Origin: Bullera alba
Taxonomy: Eukaryota > Basidiomycota > Tremellomycetes > Tremellales > Bulleraceae
Direction: 5' to 3'
Assembly: GCA_001600095.1 (NCBI GenBank)
Contig: BCIX01000001.1
Coordinates: 3,621,198-3,685,197 of the forward strand
DNA length: 64,000 bases
In this document: piece by piece, positions 46,443 to 57,515 of the stretch
How the letters are laid out: each line of letters begins with the position of its first letter
Position numbering within the stretch: the stretch's first letter is position 1
Translations under genes and position numbers: made by a program
The notes under the pieces: model-generated
Database searches by the model: none
Seen by the model: the letters and a program-made list of their open reading frames with translations, nothing else
Told to the model about the DNA's origin: nothing

Positions 46443-49400
46443 ATGACCGATCCCTCGCACACTTTCACCGCCTGGCCACGGGCCGAGTCGTCATCCGATG
46501 GCGGGGTCATCACGTCCGAGCAGCTGATCCAAAAAGCAGAAGAGCACTGGAACGTCTCTGGATCCTCCATCATCGCCGCGTGGGCTCTCACATTCATTGG
46601 AGCTGTGAGTCAGCCAACTCAGTCCTGGAGTCAAACAGCTGACTGTCTTGATCAGATTGTAATTTTCGCTGTATTCTCATGGCGCAGAGAGAAAGACCCT
46701 ATGATCTACCTCCCAAGAGTGGACGCTGCCAAATTACGGGTAACAGAATGGGAGATCAAGAATAAGAATACCGTGGGCATATGTCCACCCAAAGTCCCAA
46801 AGGTATGTCACCACTTCCTGTGTAACACAACTATGGCTCACACCGTATAGGTCGACTCCGGTTTTCTGGCATGGTTGACTCCACAGTTTCACGATTTCTG
46901 GCTAGAGTTCTGGCAAATCCTTCATCAGAAACCCATCTTGAAGCGGGATATGGAGTGAGTCGCCCTCTCATGCCAAATGTACTCGTACTGAACTCCTGCT
47001 ATAGGATTCTTGAGCTACTAGGTTCGCGATGAGACATGATGTTCTGATCTATCTGACCACTTCTAGGCCTTGACGCAATCACTTATATCCAGTTTCTGCG
47101 GATGCTAAGGTGGCTATTTGTCACCATCAGTATCTTTTGCGCTCTACCACTTATTTTCGCCAACTACCACTTGAACACGAAGACCGTATATGGCAGCTCA
47201 TCGACCGACCCCGACGACGTGTCGAACAGTACTAACTCAGCGGACGAAGCCAAAGAAATGGCGAAGAGCATGCTTGATAATATGCAGCTCTTCTCGGCCG
47301 CTAATATCAAAGGTCAGGGGCTATGGGTTCATATTGGCATGGAATGGATAGTGACCGGTATCATCCTCGCATTTGGTGAGTCCGGACGAGTAACCTCCAT
47401 GTCTTGTCGCTAACGCCGGCACCTTGCAGTCATCTCGCATTCTCTATATCACCGGAAGCTGGTGGAAAGATGGGTAGAAATGTGAGTGACCCTTCCAGAC
47501 GCCCATGAAAGTGCTGACTCTGCGCCTACAGGAACCAATGCGAGATCTCGTTCATGTCGCTCATGATCACCAACATTGAGATCAAGCCAGAAGTCAAGAC
47601 ACAGAAAAAGGAAAACGGTGTCGTGATCGATTACATGCACAAGATCACAATCATGGAGGCCAAGGAGAAAGTCTGTCGAAAGCTCAAGATCCGAGAACGG
47701 CCCTTCCCCACCAGCGGGGATCACGCTGACTGCTCCGTGAGACTGACTCACCAGAACATGACTCATCTGGCGGAGATGATGGAAGACTTCAAGGTCAAGC
47801 ACTTTCCGCAACTTGAACGGAGTTTGACCGCATACATGCGCAGATTCAAGAACTACTTCGGGGCAGGTCAGGAGTATGACTCATGGTGGGACAGGATTAA
47901 AGGTAACGCAAAGGTGAGTGTGAAACCGATGGCTATGAAAGCGTAAGCTCGTGTTGATATAGGTTCTAGAGCGTGGATGTGAAGACAGACACCCAAGGGT
48001 AAGATAGCGCTAGAATGCTCAGTGAGGCACTGACCGCTGCGCCTTCAGCAAATTGGTCGAGCGGAAGAAGTTCCTGATCGAGCAAGAACGGCTGTTGGCA
48101 AAAGGCGATCCTGACATGGAAGACGTGCAGACTCTCAAGGGAACCGTCAACTCTGGTACGTCTGAAGGATATCTTTCCGTCACAACGTAGCACTGACGAC
48201 CCGCCTGCAGCCTTCGTGACCTTTCCCACAGCACGCAGAGCTCATAAGGTATTGAAGGAGTACAAGAAGTTGAGAAGGCATAAGATCGGCGGACCCACTG
48301 TACAGAATGTAAGCCGCTTTCATCAAGACGACTGGAGAAGATACCCGAGCTAACCGACTGGCAGGCTCCTCGTTCCAAGAACATTGTAAGAAAACTAGAA
48401 CAACACGTACTGGCGGAGACTGACCACCTCCGACCTAGATTTGGAAAAACCTGGAGCTGGATGCGAAGACACGGAGATCGCACGCGATTGGGGGAAGGAT
48501 CGCCATTGGCGTCCTATACTTCCTCAACACCATCCCCCTGATGGCAGTGACCATTCTTGCGAACATCAATTTCGTGAGCTGCCAGGTTGCTCTGTCTCCG
48601 TCGCAGCTATGCTGACTTGACGTCAGTTCGTAGAGAAGGTAGATTGGCTGAGGGATTTCCGCGATTCTTCGTCGATCTGGAAAGGCTTGTTCGCCGTCAT
48701 CGGCGGTATACTTCCTCCTGCAGTAGCTGCCTTGTGTGGATACTTGCTTCCCTACGCCGTCCGATGGCTTGACCGGTGGTCTGGTGCCTTGACGAGAGGG
48801 CAGCTGGATAAATCGGTGATTCGACAGATGTTCGTCTTCCTTCTGGTGAGTCTCGCGCCGTAGGGGAAGGGCAACATGGAGCTGAGCTTTTGAATGAGAT
48901 ATCGAACTTTGTGGTCTTCTCGCTGCTTGGTATCTTGTGGGAAACTGGATTGTCGGTGTACAACGATATTGGCAAGAAATCATGGACTCAGATCCGGGAT
49001 GGTCTGGGTGATGTGCCCGTCAAGATCGCAAGGGCGTACATCGCCAATAACGCATACTGGCTCTCTTGGTTTCCGTGAGTGCTGATCGTGCTTCAGCGTA
49101 AGTGCTCAGTCCATTGACCCCGCTCTACATAGCTTGCGTGCAGCACTGGTCTGTTTGCAACTTCTGCAATTGCCCAGAGCGGGTCTCAAGTTATGGCAGT
49201 TGTGAGCTGTCTCATCTCCGTGATGGTCAGAGGCATAACTTGACCAATGCAGTTTCACAGTTGCATCTGGCTCAGACGTGTATGAGTTGAAGAAGCCAAG
49301 AACGTTCGAGGTGCGTCCCTTAATCTGAGTCCAATGCGTGCTGCCCTGACGTTGCGGTATTCAGTATGCGATCGAGTATGTCCACATCGTAAGCTCATCC

Positions 49401-50201
49401 TTTCCTATCGAACCATCGTGAAAGCTGACCTCCGCATTCAGCTATTTGCGATGGTCGTGGCGTGAGTAAGAGCCTAATTGTGAATGAGGCTCCGTGCTGA
49501 TAGGCAACAAGTCTGGTTTATGCGCCTCTGGCACCTATCGTTGTCATCTGCGGCACGATATACTTCTGGGCCATGTCGATAGTGGTGAGTGATTATGCTA
49601 CATTGGGCGTGAGAGACTGCTACTGATGTCCGTACCGACGACAGCACTACAACAATCTGAAATACATCGAGGACACCATAGAGACCGACGGCAAAGTATG
49701 GCACGTGGTACGGAATAGGCTTCTGGCGGCAACGGTCATGATGCAGCTGCTCATGTCACTGAGTGGGTTCGATGCTCAAAATGTGATATCGAGGATTTAG
49801 CTGACTTCGCTCATCTCCAAATAGCTATTGGCCTGAAGACCAAGTCGCCGACAATGACTCTGTGTGCACTGATACCCATAACCTTCGTGCTCGTACTCAA
49901 ACAACTGGAGATCCGGACCAACATCTTCCCCAAGACCACCGAGCTCATTGGCATGCCGCCGTCCAAAGGCGGTGGTGGCGGACACTGGATGCACGACAAG
50001 ATACCCGAATTCGAGCACGAGCTGCTACGTGACGACTGGATGCCCGAGTTCCACTGGGTGGCCGAGGATCGGGACGGGTTCATCGAAGCCAAGGAGAACT
50101 TTGGCTGGGCGAACCGGCTCTTCGGTAGGGGAGACGACGACGATGATCTGGGCGAGAAGAAGGGAAGAAATCGTTCAAAGTCGTCGAAGAGGCGAAGATG
50201 A
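46443..50201 (+). CDS. CSC1: CSC1/OSCA/TMEM63 family cation channel
   Basis: The 21 exons (46443-46604, 46656-46802, 46851-46954, 47005-47021, 47067-47375, 47430-47481, 47532-47913, 47970-47998, 48049-48155, 48211-48308, 48364-48384, 48439-48573, 48627-48845, 48899-49074, 49133-49201, 49253-49310, 49365-49388, 49442-49461, 49512-49584, 49645-49762, 49825-50201) join in phase to 898 residues. The family architecture is seen: N-terminal helix IIAAWALTFIGAIVIFAVFS, RSN1-type segment GLDAITYIQFLRMLRW, a cytosolic domain with AFVTFPTARRAHKVL and APRSKNIIWKNL, then the multi-helix pore domain (LYFLNTIPLMAVTILANINF and others) and an acidic then basic tail. The relatives are hyperosmolality- or stretch-activated calcium-permeable channels. 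Several exons are tiny (17-29 nt). Confidence 0.88.
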
Positions 50202-50307
50202 TCCTGGATTGCACAAGTACGGGCGGACACTGACGTTGTGAGAGTAAGAGTATCGTCTAATCAAGTATGCATTGACAAACAAGGGACCGATGCGAGGGTC
50301 GCTTCGA

Positions 50308-51245
50308 CTAAGCCTTGGTCTCGACGATTCCACACTTGATAACGACGGCTCGCTTGTCGGAAGACACTTTGCCGTCCTTGGAGCCACCTCTCTCAATCGC
50401 TTTGACAACGTCCATCCCCTCAACGACCTCGCCAAAGACGACGTGCTTTCCACTATACAGGACATTAAGTGATCTTGCCTTTGCTGAAGAGGTGGAACAC
50501 TCACTCAAGCCAATCACACTTCTCGACGGTGGTGATGAAGAATTGGGAGCCATTGGTGTTGGGGCCAGAGTTTGCGCTAGACAACAGCCCGGCCTCTAAG
50601 GTTGTCGCAATCAGCCAAAGGTCTATGTCCAGACCGGGCCAATCTATCATGATACCCACTGTCGTGCTTCTTCTCGAATTTCTCATCGTCAAACTACACA
50701 TCGACCCAATGTCAGTGATGTAAGACCTTGCACCCTGACCCCGCCATAATCACCTTTGATCCGTAGATCGACTGCCCGCCGGTTCCGTCTCTTCGCTCGA
50801 AGTCACCGCCTTGGACCATGAAGCCGGGGATGACTCGGTGGAATGGTGTGCCCGCGTATCCGTAGTTCTTGGGCAGGTCATCGCCGTTGGGTTTCTGCTT
50901 GGGTCTCAATACAAATACACCTCAGGTAATCATGTGAGACAATTCTCACCTTGCCGGCGCAGAGGCCTCGAAAGTTGGCAGCGGTCTACACAAAGTCAGA
51001 GAGGGTTGTGGAAGCCGCTAGAAGTTGTACCTACCTTGGGAGCTACATCGTCGTATAGCTTGATCTCAATACGACCCGCCTTCTCCTCTGTGACGTAGAT
51101 CAGTACTAGCTCGAGACCGCCCTAAAGTTCAGGGAAATAAACTCACTTCCAATACCGATCTCCAGGAAACAGTTGCTGCTCGAGGTCAGCATGATCCAAG
51201 CTAGTGGACGATCATGTTCACTCACGGTAGTGGTGTAGCAGCCAT
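50308..51245 (-). CDS. Cyclophilin-type peptidyl-prolyl isomerase
   Basis: The eight exons on the minus strand are 51226-51245, 51147-51178, 51035-51087, 50950-50985, 50754-50894, 50660-50693, 50505-50595 and 50308-50452, giving 183 residues. The single cyclophilin domain is complete: [39 protein letters not shown] (with the catalytic Arg), [17 protein letters not shown] and [20 protein letters not shown] (with the Trp needed for cyclosporin binding). No signal peptide or ER-retention tail is present, so it is cytosolic or nuclear, similar to cyclophilin A. It catalyses cis-trans isomerisation of Xaa-Pro bonds. Confidence 0.92.
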
Positions 51246-51693
51246 GATGCAGGGTGATGCTTGAATGGTTATGGGATGATTCGACTGTCTTGCCCTATAC
51301 CTTCTGGAAATGCGGATCACGGTTTGCTCACAGATATGTACCAACCGAATGCTTGCTTGCCCGTGACGTACACCGCATCCTTTGTCGTCGAGGCCATCGG
51401 CAGATCCTTTGTCAGTATAGAAAGCCATGGACTATGGTCGAATAGAAAACGACACTACCATCCGGACCCAACGTGGTCGGCTGGTGTCTTCCTTTGTCGA
51501 CATCACCCTAGTCCCCTTTCTCCCCTGTAGCGCCTGATTGCCATCCTTGGTATACCTCCGGACCAGTTAGCGTTTCGAGCACAGCTTGCACTGCCAAGAG
51601 GAATCCGATCGGATACAAATACGGAGTACCTGCTCTTGATGGGTGCACCCACTTTCTGCAGGTAGAACCGCGAGCTAGTTGTTGAGCATCATC
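51246..51693. promoter_or_regulatory. Divergent intergenic region
   Basis: These 448 bp lie between the cyclophilin start and the secreted calpain-like gene. No recognised element and no convincing frame were seen. Confidence 0.35.
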
Positions 51694-52705
51694 ATGGTCA
51701 AAGTCATCAGATTTAGTGTGCTGCTCGTTTCCCTCTTCGGTGAGTCGCATCAGCTGTATCATCAAAGAAGATCGCTAACCCTCTGTAGCCTCGACCGTCG
51801 CCGCGACAGCCGTTCCCGCTCGACGAGATGACACCAGCGCCATGAAGCTATTTGGAGGGGACGGTAAGCCATTGTGCCGACACATCAAGGAAAACCAGTG
51901 GGACAATTGATGGCTTGTGAGTGAACGGCTCCCTATTGACGAGGATATGGACTGAGCAAGACATTAGACCGCTTGTATGTGCGCATTGGCGTACCTCAAT
52001 CCAGAGCGATTGAAGGGCAACACACACATTATCGAGGCCAATGGTCAAGACTCTCGTGTCGTCGATTTCGACACTTATAATGGCACTCTCGCGAAGCATA
52101 CCCAGAGATACACCTATTCCCAAGTCGCGGATGTCCAAACAAGTCGAAGTGGTGACGCCTGGTGAGTCGTGATTTGTTCTTCCTTGAGTGACCAGTATTG
52201 ACCTTGGGCCAGGTGGGTAGGTGGTCTTGAATTGGCTACACTTGCAATGGGAGGCGAAGGCGACCTAGATGTGATCCCAACTACTGCCGGTCGAACATTC
52301 GGGTGCGCCTATGAGCAACAGGGATTGCAGATCCTGACCGGCAAGGCCGTAAAGGAGACCCTGCCTGATGGAATGACTGCAGACAGCATGCGTAGGTCCC
52401 CTTACGGGTGTCTCGGTCTCTGCTGATAGGTATCAGTCGCATTCGCCAAGAAGTCAACCACGACACCGATCATCATTGGCACTTTCCATACTGCCACAGT
52501 GCTGAAGCCTACGCATGGGTATGCTGTCCTTTACGTCAACGAAAGAAAGTGAGTAGCCGAAGCGATGACACGGGCGCGGACTGACAGAACGCCCAGTTTG
52601 ATCTTGTGGAATCCGACTACAGGTCTGGAGGAGACATGGTCGATTGATATGATCTGGAAGGACATTGGCGGGTTCGGCCATTTCGTCGACTTTGAGAAGT
52701 ACTAG
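51694..52705 (+). CDS. Secreted calpain-like (C2-type) cysteine protease-like protein; one junction unresolved
   Basis: Exons 51694-51739 and 51789-51863 encode a signal peptide (IRFSVLLVSLFASTVAATA) and PARRDD. The later exons are (51968 or 52005)-52161, 52213-52391, 52437-52548 and 52597-52705. From 51968 the frame gives a possible catalytic-Cys region (TACMCALAYL), then SGDAWWVGGLELATLAMGGE, GLQILTGKAV, THGYAVLYVN (candidate His) and LILWNPTTG (candidate Asn), with W..DMIWKDIGG. The spacing resembles the compact core of calpains. Exon 2 ends in phase 1 and cannot be joined to 51968 with a standard donor. Joining to the AG at 52004 keeps the frame but deletes the putative Cys. So either the protein is an inactive relative or a donor was missed. 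It is small (about 160-175 residues). Confidence 0.5.
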
Positions 52706-52828
52706 TTAACTCTGTAACATCTGACTAGTTTGACTATGCGTTTTCTGCCAGCCCTCGTCAGTATGTATACTCTCATCTAATGATGCGAAACCACTCACTG
52801 TTTACAACTTTTCCATCGGACTGATGCT

Positions 52829-53378
52829 TCATACCCCATATCTCACTCTCTGAACACTGAGCCAACTCTCATCTCCTCCCTCGTAGCTCCAGCCCAGAGG
52901 TCCCAGATCGCAGTCCGCGCATGACAGCCATTTGACCTTCTTTCCCGACTCGAGACCTGGGGCACCAGGACCTAATTGCAGATTCGCCGAAGGTCTCGAA
53001 TACCCCATATTCTCGAAGGCCATGGGTCCGCCCTTGACGTGCCAGTACTTCTCGGTATCGCCAGTCTCCTTCTCATTGGCGAAAGGCGACCCTGCTTCAT
53101 TGGGTATCTAGCAATAGGTCAGCTACAGGCCGAGATGAGGGAATGGCGGCTCTTACCAGACCTGAGGGTGCTTCGATGACTTCCGCAACACCCTTGCTGA
53201 GAATGAGACTACCGCATCCCTGGCGGAAACAGTGGATCTTGACAGCGTTGCTACCGGAAGCGAAGAGGTTGGTCGGGTCCGCGTGCTCGCTGTAAGCCTT
53301 GGTCTCGGGCCGCCTTCGCGATGAGGACGACTGGAGTTGGAGAGCAGCGAGAACGTCGGCTTGAGATGGTTGTGACAT
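52829..53378 (-). CDS. DSS4: Mss4/Dss4 family Rab-interacting protein
   Basis: Exons on the minus strand are 53157-53378 and 52829-53107, giving 166 residues. The zinc-binding Mss4 fold is shown by CFRQGCGSLIL in the first half and WLSCADCDLGPLGW in the second (two CxxC-like pairs), plus YWHVKGGPMAFENMGYSRP, which is typical of the family. Dss4/Mss4 proteins bind nucleotide-free exocytic Rab GTPases (Sec4 in yeast) and act as guanine-nucleotide release factors or chaperones. The start is the first ATG of the frame. It is divergent from the WD40 gene on the plus strand. Confidence 0.88.
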
Positions 53379-53723
53379 GGCTGATGAAGTACTTTGTGTG
53401 GACTTCCTCGACTTTGGAACTCAGCTGTCAATCTGTTCACCTTGGGTTCAGACTTCAGCTGACGTTGACGACGTGACGTTTCAAATAAGCGGATGAAACG
53501 CGGAACCAAAATAGCCAGGTTCGGGTGGCAAATCGCGCTTCCCGAGGTTGATTTGTCGAGACCTCGAAGTCGATCAAACGTCGAGAGCAGTCTTCATCAA
53601 ATCCAACGTTGACCAATAGACTACTGCTGACAAGCATGTCCTCATGAGGTCGAAAGCACAGGGCTGCCTCGTGATATCCCTCCGATCATCAACAACAAAA
53701 CCAGTCCATGGTCACGCGACGAT
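53379..53723. promoter_or_regulatory. Divergent intergenic region (Dss4 / WD40 gene)
   Basis: In this 345-bp region the 3' part (53650-53723) is open in the frame of the WD40 gene and reads GLPRDIPPIINN, so translation might begin in an unseen upstream exon. A short ATG-TCC-TCA-TGA open frame (53637-53648) precedes the start. Confidence 0.35.
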
Positions 53724-55484
53724 ATGGCAGCAGCTGGACCATTGGGAGTCCTGACCGGGATGAGCTGGGACGCTGATCGCAATCGGTACTTCCCAACACC
53801 TCCGGCCGCTTCCTCAGATCTGGTCAATTCGCCGTCGGAAGGACGTAGTCCTCTCCCGAGACGTCGCGGCATACTCAAGGAGAATGGAGGCGCTATTGGA
53901 CTGCCGGGATCCAGTCGGTCAGGTGGTAAATCCGGCAACGCGAGGATATGCGAGGCAACAAGAGGGAAGAAGGTTAAGTTCAATGGACCGCTACCCGTGG
54001 GACAGGGAGCAGCAGACGAAGACGTCAGAATACGACCAAGAACCGGGCAGATGGTACACAGCCGGCGTGTCCGATCAGATAGAGTTGCAGAGTGAGTATG
54101 AGCGATGTAGTCTACATCGAGCACTTACTGATACGTATGTTAGACGCACTTCTTTCCATTCATCGATGCAGCTTGAACCCATTCGGGTCGCTGCTGATTG
54201 CAATGGGGAGTCGGTCACCAGTATCACGGTAAGCAGTCGGTCTTTCCGCTGCCACGATATATGATCTCACTCTGTCGTAGACTGTCATGGGGGGATACTT
54301 TGCCACGACTGATCACGGGAACTTGATGGGAAACTCAGGAGATGGGATGAGAATGAAGTTTGGCGTATGTGGCGCTGGGGTGAGTGACCTTCTATGATCA
54401 ATTACTTGTCAGTCAAAACCAGCAGCTGAGTTTCGCGCCAGATAATGGCGATGTATAACACTTTCAACCACAAGACTATAGTGTGAGTAGTAGCAAATGA
54501 CGATGTCAGCCAGGGCTTATCGCCCCAGAACAATCTCCAGCGGGGCGGAACCCCACCTCCATCGATGGCGGCTCGACTCCGATCCGCATACTGGCGTCGA
54601 GCCCAATGACAGCCTCGACATCAACACGACAGTCGATATTTTCTCGGTATCAGACTACCGCGGACATGGTGTTCTCGGTTAGTTGCTGCAAGGAAGGAGA
54701 GCGCTGAATCCACAGGCGGCAATGGGAGCTTGACCATAGTGAGACCAAATTTCACAGTGTCACGGCGCGCCCTCCCATCGGATCCCCTGGCCCTGCACTA
54801 TTTCGATAGGCATCTGGTACTAGCCGGACTTCGCAGTGGAAAGGTCCTTCTCGAAGACCTACGCGTTCGACCTGAACACCATGATAGTATCGCCAGTACT
54901 AGGAAGGGGAAGGCCGTTGTGGGGGTGAAGAGACTCAAGGATTCCAGTGTGCCGTGGGGTATGGTGGTCAGCGGGATGAGCCACGAGGTGAGTTCAGTTC
55001 TACCATGCGGCTAGATTTCTGTCCTAGCACTGGCTGATGGCTAACGCCGTAAAGATGCTCGTGTTTGACATTCGGTTCGGTCGTGAACCCCTGCACACCT
55101 TGGCTGGGCACAGGAACAACTACATGCCTGGACTGGTGAGCCCCCTCGTCGACGAATTGCCCATGACTTCGACCGTACTGATGATTGATTTAGGCTCTGG
55201 ACACCACGTCTGACGACAAATTCATATATGCCGCTTCATCCGATAACCGTATACGAGCTTGGCACCTCCGAACCGGTCGAAACCTATTTCCAGACGACGG
55301 AGACGAGCCCTTTCCAGTCAGCGGGAGGATCGGGCCGGTCGAGTTGAATCCGTTGCGCCGCATATTCCCTCATCCAATCGTGGCAATGTCAGCTGGAGAC
55401 GAAGACGGCGTGCTCCATGTGGGCTGTCATGGAACCGTTCATACATACTCGAAGCTCCCATGGCGTGGGCGACACGCACAATAA
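53724..55484 (+). CDS. WD40-repeat protein, DCAF4-like
   Basis: Exons 53724-54091, 54144-54228, 54281-54379, 54442-54482, 54514-54677, 54716-54987, 55055-55135 and 55194-55484 give 466 residues. The N-terminus has GMSWDADRNRYFPTPP, resembling the PGfyyDpe.NRYFp opening of DDB1-CUL4 associated factor 4, followed by a basic, disordered stretch. WD-like repeats follow: GYFATTDHGNLMG, VDIFSVSDYRGHGVL, LVLAGLRSGKVLLEDLR, MLVFDIRFGREPLHTLAGH and FIYAASSDNRIRAWHLRTG. For exon 5 the second AG (54513) restores the frame. A substrate-receptor role in CUL4 ubiquitin ligases is known for DCAF4 and only inferred here. Confidence 0.65.
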
Positions 55485-57515
55485 GAGACTCAAAGTATAA
55501 AACAGATCGCATATAGACGCTGTACAGCCAGCATGTTGCCACATGTATCATGTATCACCACCGACGCCATTCGTTCATGCGCCGAGGACGTAGCATGCTC
55601 TGGCTGCCTGGCATGACTGGACCTACTGGACTGCGCCTGGCTGAGCAGGGCCGAGCGGATTGGCGAGATTTGAGTTTGCACTAACTCGTACCTGATCGAC
55701 AACGCTAAGCACGGACGGGATCAAATGTCAATTAGGCAAAACCCTGCAAAACCCGAACGGCCGGCGAAAGTCCAAATCCCGCCACCCGGACGGTCCCTAG
55801 CCGGGGCATGTGAACAATCGAGATTCTGCGCCGGAAGAGGGAAGTGGCGCAAGAGGCGCTGAAGAACCCGGGTCGCTGGCAACAAGAACAATGACACAAT
55901 CACAGCTTCAAGCTCCTTCCAGCATTCAGCAACTTCCGTCGAGAAGAGCATACATCAAAGTCCCTCACTCGTCATGGAAGGAGGCTCTGCCGATGTGTAA
56001 ATCTGCCAAGATGGAGCCATTAGTCACCTGAACTGATCGGCGGTTCCAGTGCGATGGTCAAAGATCTCGCTGACACTGGCTGACACTTAATCAGATTACA
56101 GCGGACGATGCTCTATGACGCTGCTTAGTGAACGTCTCGGACTCGATGATAGCTACAGGTGCCGGGTACATTGCTCGAAACATCGTCATGTCCGGAAGAA
56201 CAACACGGTTCATCGGAGTTTGTGGCTTGCCGGGCGCGCCGTGGCGTTACCATTGCCGATGTGGGCGGTACCCCTCGACTGCAAATAATTGCCTAACGCG
56301 ACCGGTATCTTGGAAACGCCTCCGAAGCCTTAAAAATTCACGGTTCTTTACGGCTCATTGAGTCATGTCATTCTTCTCGATCTCTCGTCAACCTCGCGTT
56401 GCTTCCAAGCGACGCGCAGGTAGTCTGGACTTTCCTGGGCACGAAACTTACCCAGAACGGTACAATTCCTTGTTGACACAGGTTGACAACCCGAGCGTGA
56501 CTCACTGATCACTGAAATGCTGCTAACATGCAGATCTTTGTCTCGTACCTGGCTACCCAATCTCCTCTTTCACCGCATCCTCTATTGCCTTGTCAGCTGT
56601 ATAGAGTTCCCAAAACGGCAACCTAGATCGCCTTCTGGGATTGTCTACGACCTCTCCTACGCCCCCGACCAACGTGAGGCTCGTCGTCAGGCCTCACATG
56701 TCCTGCGCCCCCGCCCTCGACCACACACTCCTTCGTCCACTACCGCTTTCTCAGGCTGCTTTCGCTCAGTAAAGCCCTGCACGCCCTCCCTCAGCCCCTC
56801 TCAGCCCAGACGCACAATCTTGACCAAGGCGCATCCGGTCCTGGGCCCAACGCCCAACGTCTCCCAACGTTGAGCATACCGCCCATTGTTCGCCGACCTC
56901 TGCCCCACCCTCGCCCACGCCGAACGATCGGCCTGGCGTCGGAAGCAGGTGTGGCACTGGAACGGGCGTCGTGGCTTGACATCGCCGATTGTACCAATAT
57001 AGGAAATCTTCGATCAAACGTGAGTCATTCTTGCAAGATCTTCTTCTTCTATCGTACGCCTCTTGAGCGGCTACGAACTTTAGCCATCGCAGCCATCGCA
57101 GCCACCACCACCACAAACTCCGCTCGATGTCTTCCATATCGTCATCAGACTTTTTGGACCGCATGTTTCTCGAGCTCGTCGATCTCTTCTCGAGTCTTGA
57201 GACAGGTTATAAAGGCCTCATGCAACTCCTCTCTCTCCCTCTTTCTTCGTCTCTATTCCATTGCTCGCTAGTCTCAAGTCTCTGTCTCGTTCCCAGACCG
57301 CTTCTTTCCAACGACTCACCAAAGTCACTGTAGCCTTACTCCCCCTTCTTCAACAACAAAGCTGGTCTTTGTCAACAACACTTCTTTTCCATAACGACTA
57401 TCCTCCTATAATACTCTTCACTCCGCATAATCTCTCGCTTGGCAACAGCATTTAGAACAGCACTCAGCACGACACACCACTTAATTATCACAAAGCACAA
57501 ATCAACTCTATCAAC
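55485..57515. promoter_or_regulatory. 2-kb gene-free region ahead of the DUF1996-WSC gene
   Basis: This is the longest non-coding stretch in the window. Open frames here are short, overlap on both strands and lack family likeness. The 3' 500 bases are strongly pyrimidine-rich (for example 57220-57360), like leaders of highly expressed fungal genes. A TATAAA lies at 57208-57213. It probably contains an extended promoter and a 5' UTR of up to about 270 nt. Confidence 0.45.
57208..57213 (+). promoter_or_regulatory. TATA box candidate of the DUF1996-WSC gene
   Basis: TATAAA lies in the context GGTTATAAAGG, 303 bp upstream of the ATG at 57516 and just before the pyrimidine-rich leader. Confidence 0.4.

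Noticed and set aside
46605..46655. Reading CSC1 through the first intron without splicing
   Set aside because: The 51 bases are in frame but carry GTGAGT, CTGACT and ATCAG, and they would break the first membrane helix with polar sequence.
56517..57271. Plus-strand frames in the 2-kb gene-free region
   Set aside because: Pro/Arg/Ser-rich translations typical of pyrimidine-rich leader DNA; overlapping frames on both strands and no recognisable domain.
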